This document shows, in pieces, positions 1-4,986 of a stretch of 5,718 nt of DNA. Below the pieces are notes generated by a model that did no database searches, was not told the origin of the DNA, and worked only from the letters and a program-made list of their open reading frames with translations. The position numbers and the translations under genes were made by a program. Source of the stretch: Caldifarciminota bacterium (lineage in GTDB: Bacteria; Hydrothermota; Tepidihabitantia; Tepidihabitantales; Tepidihabitantaceae); NCBI GenBank assembly GCA_016935775.1, contig JAFGQF010000076.1, positions 1 through 5,718 of the forward strand, given 5' to 3'. The stretch's first letter is position 1. Each line of letters starts with the position of its first letter.

Positions 1-155
1 ATCGCCATGCTCACGCCGATGGCAATCGAGAACAACCCGATGCCTTGGAACGCGGTCCGGGTCAGCCGCTCGGGCAACCGGGTGCGCACCAGCAACCCGA
101 CCGCAGTCCCGGCGATGACCGCGCCGACATTGACCAGCGTGCCGAGCATCACCAT
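1..155 (-). CDS. DUF554 family membrane protein, N-terminal part (cut by left window edge)
   Basis: Only the first 51 codons are visible. The translation starts MVMLGTLVNVGAVIAG and continues with a basic stretch (RTRLPERLTRT, about residues 24-34) and a second hydrophobic segment with GLFSIAIGVSM. This matches the N-terminus of DUF554 proteins (YdfK/YqgA type): a first membrane helix with a GTLVN-like start, a short RLPER-type loop, then a second helix ending in IG.SMA. The family is a multi-pass inner-membrane protein of unknown function. ATG at 155 is chosen because a GGTGGAG ribosome binding site (164-170) lies 8 bases upstream. A second in-frame ATG at 149 shares one base with the TGA stop of the upstream VOC gene and is a possible alternative. 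The overlap implies co-transcription and translational coupling with that gene. Family assignment is from the N-terminus only; the rest lies outside the window. Confidence 0.75.
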   Translation of the reverse strand, partial: MVMLGTLVNVGAVIAGTAVGLLVRTRLPERLTRTAFQGIGLFSIAIGVSMA

Positions 156-505
156 TCCGGCGGCTCCACCGGGTGCAGGAAGCATTGGAACTCGACCCGC
201 CGGTTCTCCGGGTCGCGGGCGTAGAAATGGTAGATGCGGTACTTGGGGTTCTCGCGCGGCGGAGCCTCGGCTTCGTCCCTGAACTCCAGGTACATCCGGT
301 CCACGAACTCCCGGTCCCGTTCGAAGAAAGTCAGCAGGCTGTCGGTGTCGGCCTCGGGCTGCTCGTGGAACCCGACCAGCAGGTTGCCGTGCCTGAGGAT
401 GACGATGCCCGGCTGCTCGAGCCAGACGCTCATCCCGACCCGGTCCTGGTAGAACCGGCGGACCGCGTCCAGCGCCCTGGTCCTCACAAACACGATCCCG
501 GCCAT
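149..505 (-). CDS. VOC superfamily protein (glyoxalase/bleomycin-resistance/dioxygenase fold)
   Basis: This 118-residue protein has the length and layout of a single-chain VOC domain made of two beta-alpha-beta-beta-beta halves. In the first half, strand GIVFVRTR (3-10) is followed by helix ALDAVRRFYQDRVGM (11-25) and strands WLEQPGIVILRHGNLLVGFHE (28-48). In the second half, LLTFFERDREFVDRMYLEF (57-75) is followed by YRIYHFYARDPENRRVEFQCFL (89-110). The RDPENRRVEFQ segment is the typical last hairpin; Glu105 occupies the usual position of the C-terminal metal-ligand Glu. Known members include glyoxalases, dioxygenases and antibiotic-binding proteins, but neither the reaction nor the substrate can be deduced here. 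ATG 505 is the only ATG in frame, with an in-frame stop at 515-517 just upstream. There is no clear Shine-Dalgarno, and a candidate promoter abuts the start, so the mRNA may be leaderless. Its stop overlaps the start of the DUF554 gene. Confidence 0.85.
   Translation of the reverse strand: MAGIVFVRTRALDAVRRFYQDRVGMSVWLEQPGIVILRHGNLLVGFHEQPEADTDSLLTFFERDREFVDRMYLEFRDEAEAPPRENPKYRIYHFYARDPENRRVEFQCFLHPVEPPEW
164..170 (-). promoter_or_regulatory. Ribosome binding site for the DUF554 gene
   Basis: GGTGGAG reads on the minus strand inside the last codons of the VOC gene, with 8 bases between its GGAG core and the ATG at 155. This spacing favours the ATG at 155 over the in-frame ATG at 149, for which the same core would be 14 bases away. 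Confidence 0.5.
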
Positions 506-511
506 CGCGCA

Positions 512-540
512 AGTCTACCCGACGAAGACCGGCTCCTCAA
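512..540 (-). promoter_or_regulatory. Candidate sigma-70-like promoter for the VOC-DUF554 unit (possibly leaderless)
   Basis: On the minus strand a TTGAGG -35 hexamer (540-535) is followed by exactly 17 bases and a TAGACT -10 hexamer (517-512). Each matches the consensus at 4 of 6 positions, including the key TTGA, and TA...T with the A at position 4. Only 6 bases separate the -10 from the ATG at 505, so transcription would begin at or next to the start codon. This fits the missing ribosome binding site. The assignment is inference from hexamers only. Confidence 0.35.
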
Positions 541-629
541 ACCCGGCCAGGCTCGGCCTGCTGCGCGGTCCCAACCCCGATCCGGACGCGCGGACGCTGG
601 AATCGGGTATCCTGGCCGGCCTCATGCGG

Positions 630-654
630 TCCCGGGCGGCGACCGCCTCCGGGA
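630..654. terminator. GC-rich stem-loop downstream of the kinase gene, possible transcript end
   Basis: TCCCGG (630-635) and GCGG (636-639) pair with CCGC (643-646) and CCGGGA (649-654), giving about 10 base pairs with a CGA loop and a 2-base bulge. It lies about 140 bases past the kinase stop. No run of T follows on either strand, so it is not a canonical intrinsic terminator. It could stabilise the 3' end of the operon mRNA or act as a terminator without a U-tract. Confidence 0.25.
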
Positions 655-668
655 CGGCGTATCACACC

Positions 669-689
669 GCCCGGGGGCATGCCCCGGGC
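669..689. terminator. Second GC-only stem-loop, possible transcript end
   Basis: GCCCGGGG (669-676) is the exact reverse complement of CCCCGGGC (682-689), with loop GCATG: an uninterrupted 8-base-pair stem made entirely of G-C pairs. It is the first strong hairpin met by transcription leaving the kinase gene, about 107 bases after the stop. No T-run follows on either strand. Termination or mRNA 3'-end protection are both possible; neither is shown. Confidence 0.3.
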
Positions 690-795
690 AAGCCCCTGCC
701 GAAGCCTGTCAAGACCGACGAGACAACCTAACTGACGATTGCGCAGGAACTTGGCATCAGGAGGCCGGTACGTTCGGTCGCCGGCGCCGGACCGG

Positions 796-2541
796 TCAGC
801 TTGCCCGGTGGGGGCCCGGCCCGAGCAGCGGCAGCCGGACGATGAATTCGCTTCCCCGGCCCGGCTCGCTCGTGACCTCAATCGTCCCGCCGTGCTGGAG
901 CACGATGTGCTTGACGATTGCCAGGCCGAGCCCGGTCCCGCCCTGCTTGCGCGAGCGGGCCTTGTCGGTGACGTAGAACCGTTCGAACACCCGGTCGAGC
1001 TGGTCGCGGCCGATGCCGATGCCGGTATCGCGCACCCGCAGCACCATCCATCCATCCTCGGCCGCCAGACCGACCACAACCGAACCTTCATCGGTGTACT
1101 TGACCGCGTTGTCCACCAGGTTCACGAGCACCTGCTCGAGCCGGAACGCGTCGCCGTCGACCGTCGGCATCCCGGCCCCGGACTCGAACCGCAGCCCGAC
1201 ACCCTTTTCCTGCGCGCGACGCTCGAATATCCGGAGCGTGCCCTGCGCCAGCGCGGCGAGATCAACCGGCTCGGTCTGCAGCGGCGGCCCGTCCTCGAGC
1301 CGGGCCAGCAGCAACAGGTCCTGGACGATATTGATCAGCCGTTCGGTGTGCCGCATCACGATTTCGAGGTACCGGCGGTTGTCGCCGGTCATCCCTTCAT
1401 CCATCGTTTCGAGGAACCCCTTGATGGCGGTCAGCGGCGTCCTGAGTTCATGCGAGGCGTTCACCACCAGGTCTTTCTTGATCCGGGCCATCCGCTCGAT
1501 CTCGGTCACGTCGTGGAAAGTGACGACCGTTTCCCGGCTCACCTCGACCCGGCTGGCGCTGCAGACGAATCGCCGGCCCCCGACCTCGATCTCGGCCGAG
1601 CCGGTTGCAGCTCCCCGGCCCACGGCCTGGACCAGGTCGCTCAGACCGTCATCGCGCAGCACCTCCCACAGCGGCCGGCCGGCCTCGAACCGCTCGCCGG
1701 CCAGGTCGTGGAAGCTGGCGTTGGCCAGGCTGACGCGGCCGTTCTCGTCCAGCACGACCAGCCCGTCCTTGATCGAGCCGATGACACGGTCGAGCCGTTC
1801 CTGCCGCCGCGTCGCCTGGGCAACGACACCCCGCAGCCGGGCCACCATGTCGTTGAAGCCCTCGGCCAGCTCGGCCAGTTCGTCACGGCCGGCAGTCGAA
1901 AGCCGGACGTCCAGGTCGCCGGCCCCGACCCGGCGGGTCGCCCGGACCAGCTCGTCAACCGGCCGCGAAATGCCGCGGGCAAAGGTGAGAGCGAGGCCGA
2001 GCGCCACCAGCACCAGCACCCCGGCAACCAGCAGCACCCGGACGGTGAGCGCCCGCAGCAGCACGTTGACCTCGGTGATGTACAGGCTGGACCGGACCAC
2101 CGCCCGCACCTCGCCGTCCACCGCCAGCGGCACCGCGACGTAGAGCATCTCCTGCCCGGTCGTCCGGCTCTGGCGGACCGAACTGCCGACACGGTCTTGC
2201 CGGGCCTGGATTATCTCCGGCCGGGCCGAATGGTCCTCCATCAACGCCGGGTCTTCATCGGTATCGGCCAGCACCCGGCCGTCCAGCGCGATGACCGTTA
2301 TCCGGGTTCCGCTGAGCCGGCCCAGTTCCCCGACCTCGGCGTTCAGCCCGGCCGGGCCGCTGTCGAAGACGGGCTCGACGTGACGGGCAACCACCCGGCC
2401 GAACCGCTCCAGCCGGTCGGTCATCCCGCGAATGTGCTGGGTCCGGGCGGTGTTCAGCAGGAACAGGAGCAGGGCGGTGGCCAGCACCAGCACGACCAGC
2501 AGGTGGCCGCCGAAAACCTGCAGGAACACCGAGCGTCGCAT
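796..2541 (-). CDS. phoR: PhoR-like phosphate-regulon sensor histidine kinase
   Basis: This 581-residue membrane kinase is inferred to sense phosphate status through PhoU/Pst and to phosphorylate a PhoB/PhoP-type response regulator. Domains in order: transmembrane helix about 11-30; extracytoplasmic domain of about 130 residues; second helix about 166-187; HAMP linker about 188-240 (ISRPVDEL at its start); PAS domain about 250-346; HisKA with NASHELRTPLTAIKG, phospho-acceptor His364 and the ExxT motif Glu365/Thr368 typical of kinases that are also phosphatases; HATPase_c with N box LVNLVDNAVKYT (Asn474, Asn478), G1 DTGIGIG (505-511), F box ERFYVTDK (520-527) and G2 GGTGLGLAIVKH (534-545). All catalytic motifs are intact. 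ATG 2541 lies 7 bases after the phoU stop; no good Shine-Dalgarno is seen, so translation is probably coupled to phoU. The phoR name rests on domain layout and operon position; no response regulator gene is adjacent. Confidence 0.88.
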   Translation of the reverse strand: MRRSVFLQVFGGHLLVVLVLATALLLFLLNTARTQHIRGMTDRLERFGRVVARHVEPVFDSGPAGLNAEVGELGRLSGTRITVIALDGRVLADTDEDPALMEDHSARPEIIQARQDRVGSSVRQSRTTGQEMLYVAVPLAVDGEVRAVVRSSLYITEVNVLLRALTVRVLLVAGVLVLVALGLALTFARGISRPVDELVRATRRVGAGDLDVRLSTAGRDELAELAEGFNDMVARLRGVVAQATRRQERLDRVIGSIKDGLVVLDENGRVSLANASFHDLAGERFEAGRPLWEVLRDDGLSDLVQAVGRGAATGSAEIEVGGRRFVCSASRVEVSRETVVTFHDVTEIERMARIKKDLVVNASHELRTPLTAIKGFLETMDEGMTGDNRRYLEIVMRHTERLINIVQDLLLLARLEDGPPLQTEPVDLAALAQGTLRIFERRAQEKGVGLRFESGAGMPTVDGDAFRLEQVLVNLVDNAVKYTDEGSVVVGLAAEDGWMVLRVRDTGIGIGRDQLDRVFERFYVTDKARSRKQGGTGLGLAIVKHIVLQHGGTIEVTSEPGRGSEFIVRLPLLGPGPHRAS

Positions 2542-2548
2542 CGACAGG

Positions 2549-3232
2549 TCAGGAACCGCTCGCCGGCTCCTCGGCCTCCTCGGCGTAGTGCTTGATGACC
2601 CGGCCCTTGGCCATGTAGATCGCGTCCTCGGCGATGTTCGTCGCGAGGTCGGCGATCCGCTCGAGGTTCCGGGCGATGAGCATCAGCTTCAGCGCCCGGT
2701 CGATTGTCGCGCCGTCGCCGGCCATGTAGGTCACCAGCTCGCGGTTGATCTGGCTGCGGAGCGAATCCACCAGCTCGTCCCGGCGGCAGACTCCCTCGGC
2801 CAGCTCGGCATCGCCCCGGGCAAACGCGTCGAGGCTGTCGGCCAGCATCCTGATCGCCTCGTCGGACATCCTCGGCAGGTCCACCAGCGGCTTGACCTCG
2901 GGCCGCTGGACCAGGAACTCGGCCGCCTGGGCGATGTTCACCGCGTGGTCGCCGATGCGCTCGAGGTCGTTGTTGATCTTGATCGCCATCACGATCGTCC
3001 GCAGGTTCGATGCCTCGGGCTGGTGCAACGCGATCAGGTTGATCGCGTCGTTCTCGATTTCGATTTCCAGGTCGTTGACCTTCGGCTCCTCCTCGTCGAT
3101 CACCCGGCGGGCCTCGTCGGCCCGGCGACCGACCAGGGCCGCCATGCTGGCGGCGGTCATCTTCTCGACGATCGCCGCCATCTTGAAGAGCTTCTGGCGC
3201 AGCTCGTCGATCCTCGTCTCAAGTACCGTCAA
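2549..3232 (-). CDS. phoU: Phosphate signalling regulator PhoU
   Basis: PhoU is a cytoplasmic adaptor that restrains the Pst transporter and the PhoR kinase when phosphate is plentiful. The 227-residue length and two-repeat all-helical layout fit the family. Repeat 1 contains NNDLERIGDHAVNIAQ (87-102) and repeat 2 ARNLERIADLATNIAEDA (187-204). Each carries an ExxxD metal-cluster motif (Glu91/Asp95 and Glu191/Asp195). The second motif has Leu196 where repeat 1 has His96, which I take to be a common variant rather than damage. The start is TTG at 3232, chosen because AGGAG (3239-3243) lies 6 bases upstream and the residues that follow (ETRIDELRQKLFKMA) fit the usual helix 1. It sits 87 bases after pstB and 7 bases before the kinase gene, placing it between transporter and sensor, as its role demands. 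Confidence 0.95.
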   Translation of the reverse strand: MTVLETRIDELRQKLFKMAAIVEKMTAASMAALVGRRADEARRVIDEEEPKVNDLEIEIENDAINLIALHQPEASNLRTIVMAIKINNDLERIGDHAVNIAQAAEFLVQRPEVKPLVDLPRMSDEAIRMLADSLDAFARGDAELAEGVCRRDELVDSLRSQINRELVTYMAGDGATIDRALKLMLIARNLERIADLATNIAEDAIYMAKGRVIKHYAEEAEEPASGS

Positions 3233-3238
3233 AGTCTT

Positions 3239-3245
3239 CTCCTCT
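3239..3245 (-). promoter_or_regulatory. Strong ribosome binding site setting the TTG start of phoU
   Basis: AGAGGAG on the minus strand leaves 6 bases before TTG 3232. No ATG or GTG is in frame at suitable spacing, so this site decides the start. Immediately upstream a small hairpin can form at 3248-3260 (GTCGG/CCGAC, loop CAA) or in an alternative register at 3245-3259 (TCGGT/ACCGA). Confidence 0.65.
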
Positions 3246-3270
3246 CGGTCGGCAACCGACTCGCGGTCAC

Positions 3271-3299
3271 ATTATCCCCCACTTTGCGGCCGCCCTCAA
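3271..3299 (-). promoter_or_regulatory. Candidate internal promoter for phoU-phoR
   Basis: In the 87-base pstB-phoU gap, TTGAGG (3299-3294) and GATAAT (3276-3271) are separated by exactly 17 bases. The -10 matches TATAAT at 5 of 6 positions and the -35 matches TTGACA at 4 of 6. Transcription would start near 3264, giving a leader of about 30 bases that contains the phoU ribosome binding site. An AT-rich -10 in an otherwise very GC-rich gap makes chance less likely. No Pho box (CTGTCAT-like repeats) was seen beside it, so phosphate control of this promoter is not indicated by the sequence. Confidence 0.5.
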
Positions 3300-3319
3300 C
3301 TCTCCGCTCACGGCCGGCG

Positions 3320-4081
3320 CTAACCGAACTTCCCGGTCAGGAAGTCCTCGGTCCGCTTGTCCTTCGGCTTGGTGAACACCTGGTCGGTCCTCCCCCACTC
3401 GGCCAGTTCGCCCAGCATCAGGAAGGCGCAGTGGTCGGACACCCGCGCCGCCTGCTGCATGTTGTGGGTCACGATGACGATGGTGTAGTCGCGCTTGAGC
3501 TGGACGATCAACTCCTCGAGCCGGGTGGTGGAGTGCGGGTCCAGCGCCGACGCCGGCTCGTCGAGCAGGACTATCTCCGGGTCCACCGCGATCGCCCGGG
3601 CAAGGCACAGCCGCTGCTGCTGGCCACCTGAAAGGCTGAAGGCGCTCTCCTGCAGCCGGTCCTTCACCTCGTCCCACAGGTTGGCCCGGCGCAGCGCCTC
3701 CTCGACCCGGCGCCGGACCTCGTGCTGGTTGCCCAGCCGGTGGATGCGCAGTCCGAAGGCGACGTTCTCGAAGATCGACTTCGGGAACGGGTTGGGCTTC
3801 TGGAACACCATCCCCACCCGCTTGCGCAGCTCGATGACGTCGATCCCCGGGCCGTAGATGTCCTGGCCGTCGACCAGGATTCGGCCGGAGATGCGGGTGG
3901 ACAGGATCAGGTCGTTCATCCGGTTGATCGTCCGCAGCAGGGTTGACTTGCCGCAGCCCGACGGCCCCATTATCGCGGTGACCGCGTTGCTCGGGATGTC
4001 GAAGCTGATGTCGCGCAGGACGTGGTTGGAACCGAAATGCAGGTTCAGCCGGTCGATTGCGATTCTCGTCTGGTCGGCCAT
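3320..4081 (-). CDS. pstB: Phosphate ABC transporter ATP-binding protein PstB
   Basis: PstB hydrolyses ATP on the cytoplasmic face of the PstCA channel to drive high-affinity phosphate import. The 253-residue chain has the normal family length and all ABC motifs: Walker A GPSGCGKST (39-47), Q-loop Gln94 in MVFQKPNPFP (91-100, the PstB-typical form), signature LSGGQQQR (150-157), Walker B VLLDEP (171-176) with catalytic Glu175, D-loop SALD (178-181) and switch His206 in VTHNMQQA. The start is ATG 4081, directly behind an AGGAGGGGAG ribosome binding site that overlaps the pstA stop. The reading frame remains open upstream into pstA up to an ATG at 4510, but that stretch is an out-of-frame shadow of pstA with no ABC homology. 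It lies 8 bases after pstA; the following 87-base gap leads to phoU. Confidence 0.97.
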   Translation of the reverse strand: MADQTRIAIDRLNLHFGSNHVLRDISFDIPSNAVTAIMGPSGCGKSTLLRTINRMNDLILSTRISGRILVDGQDIYGPGIDVIELRKRVGMVFQKPNPFPKSIFENVAFGLRIHRLGNQHEVRRRVEEALRRANLWDEVKDRLQESAFSLSGGQQQRLCLARAIAVDPEIVLLDEPASALDPHSTTRLEELIVQLKRDYTIVIVTHNMQQAARVSDHCAFLMLGELAEWGRTDQVFTKPKDKRTEDFLTGKFG

Positions 4082-4092
4082 CTCCCCTCCTA
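4082..4092 (-). promoter_or_regulatory. Ribosome binding site of pstB overlapping the pstA stop codon
   Basis: On the minus strand the stop codon TAG of pstA (4092-4090) runs straight into GAGGGGAG and then ATG 4081, so AGGAGG overlaps the stop. This fixes the pstB start at 4081 and suggests translational coupling with pstA. Confidence 0.7.
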
Positions 4093-4986
4093 GACCTGCC
4101 AGGTGTTCGTCCGGGTGATGCGCAGCCTGATAGCGAAGGCGATGGCGTCGAACGCCAGCACCAGCGCCAGCAGCACCAGCGCGGTCCCGAAAGCGATCGG
4201 GCGCACCTTGGCGACCTGGTCGTGCTGGGTCGCCAGCGTGAACAGGTGATAAGGCAACGCCATGAACTTGTGCAGCAGCGAGGTCGGCAGTTGCCTGGTG
4301 TAGTACGTTACCCCGGTGAACAGGATCGGCGCGGTCTCGCCCATTGTCCTGGCCAGTGCCAGCAGGACGCCGGTCAGGATGCCCGGGAACGCGTGGGGCA
4401 GCACGTTGCGACGAATCGCCTCCCACTTCGTTGACCCCAACGCCAGTGCCCCTTCGCGGAACGACGACGGGATCGCACTGACCGCCTCCTCGCAGGTCGC
4501 GATGATCCACGGCAGGTTCATCAGCCCGAGCGTCATTCCCGACGCCAGCACCGACATCCCGAACCGGAAGGCGTTCACGAACAGCGCCACCCCGAACAGC
4601 CCGTAGACGATCGACGGGATACCGGCCAGGCTGCGCACCGAGCTGCGGATCAGCCGCGTGACGATGTTGTCGGGCGCGTACTCGGACAGGTAGATGCCCG
4701 AGCAGATGCCGACCGGCACCGAGAACACCAGGGAAACGAACGTCACCAGCAGCGTGCCGACGATGCAGGGCCAGATCCCGCCCTCGGTCATCCCCTTCAA
4801 GGGCGGGCTGGTCAGGAACTCCCAGCTCAGCACCCCGCCGCCGTTCTGGAGCAGCCAGCCGAACATCAGCAGGATGAACCCGACGAACAGCGCCAGCGGT
4901 ATCGCCAGGAAAACGAACCCGACGTTGCTGCCGAACCGGGCGCGCCGGATCCGGCCCTCACCCGCGGTGGCGTCGCTGCGGCTCAC
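4090..4986 (-). CDS. pstA: Phosphate ABC transporter permease PstA
   Basis: PstA is one of the two inner-membrane subunits forming the phosphate channel with PstC. The 298 residues match the family length. Six hydrophobic segments are visible at roughly 22-46, 74-100, 120-140, 148-166, 199-222 and 264-288. The cytoplasmic EAA loop that docks on PstB is at about 166-197 (EEAVSAIPSSFREGALALG followed by KWEAIRRNVLP). The segment LARTMGETAPILFTG (211-225) is typical of PstA. The start is GTG at 4986, whose bases overlap the pstC stop (GTGA, 4986-4983). GGAG at 4999-4996 gives a ribosome binding site 9 bases upstream. The overlap, plus the 8-base gap to pstB, indicates one transcript and balanced synthesis of the transporter subunits. 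Confidence 0.96.
   Translation of the reverse strand: MSRSDATAGEGRIRRARFGSNVGFVFLAIPLALFVGFILLMFGWLLQNGGGVLSWEFLTSPPLKGMTEGGIWPCIVGTLLVTFVSLVFSVPVGICSGIYLSEYAPDNIVTRLIRSSVRSLAGIPSIVYGLFGVALFVNAFRFGMSVLASGMTLGLMNLPWIIATCEEAVSAIPSSFREGALALGSTKWEAIRRNVLPHAFPGILTGVLLALARTMGETAPILFTGVTYYTRQLPTSLLHKFMALPYHLFTLATQHDQVAKVRPIAFGTALVLLALVLAFDAIAFAIRLRITRTNTWQV

Larger units (their letters stand above)
506..795. other. Intergenic spacer between the kinase gene and the VOC gene
   Basis: No convincing gene is present in these 290 bases. The spacer contains the VOC promoter candidate at its left end, two strong GC-rich stem-loops (630-654 and 669-689), and short palindromes at 781-790 (CCGGCGCCGG) and 790-797 (GACCGGTC), the latter just touching the kinase stop. 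A plus-strand reading frame is open from 453 to the TAA at 729-731, but its only ATG is at 624 (35 codons) and no ribosome binding site precedes it. A minus-strand frame with the same GC periodicity is broken by stops at 728-730 and 662-664. No tRNA or other RNA gene was recognised. Confidence 0.6.

Noticed and set aside
684..712. Perfect TTGACA -35 hexamer on the minus strand at 712-707
   Set aside because: At 16-18 bases downstream the sequence is GC-only with nothing resembling a -10 element.
506..795. tRNA, small RNA or CRISPR repeat in the spacer
   Set aside because: No cloverleaf, no repeated spacer-like unit and no recognisable RNA family signature was found on either strand.
173..976. 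267-codon plus-strand open frame covering the VOC gene and the spacer
   Set aside because: It is antisense to the VOC gene and the kinase 3' end, low in complexity (Pro/Arg/Gly/Asp), and in the spacer its G/C-rich position falls on codon position 1 rather than 3.
537..1091. 184-codon minus-strand open frame running from inside the kinase gene into the spacer
   Set aside because: Its first two-thirds is an out-of-frame reading of the kinase, and in the spacer it has the wrong codon-position composition and no family resemblance.
1672..1684. Tandem CGGCCGGCCGGCC tract
   Set aside because: It lies in the PAS region of the kinase gene and is explained by Gly-Arg-Pro codon use in a GC-rich gene.
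739..2595. 618-codon plus-strand open frame opposite the histidine kinase
   Set aside because: It is an antisense shadow: the translation is rich in Pro, His, Gln and Asp with no recognisable domain, while the minus strand encodes an intact kinase with every motif.
2432..3631. 399-codon plus-strand open frame across phoU and part of pstB
   Set aside because: It spans two well-supported minus-strand genes and their gap, and shows no protein family signal; long antisense frames are expected at this GC content.
4082..4510. N-terminal extension of PstB to an ATG at 4510
   Set aside because: The extension is an alternative-frame reading of pstA, and the strong ribosome binding site at 4082-4092 fixes the start at 4081 with a normal-length product.
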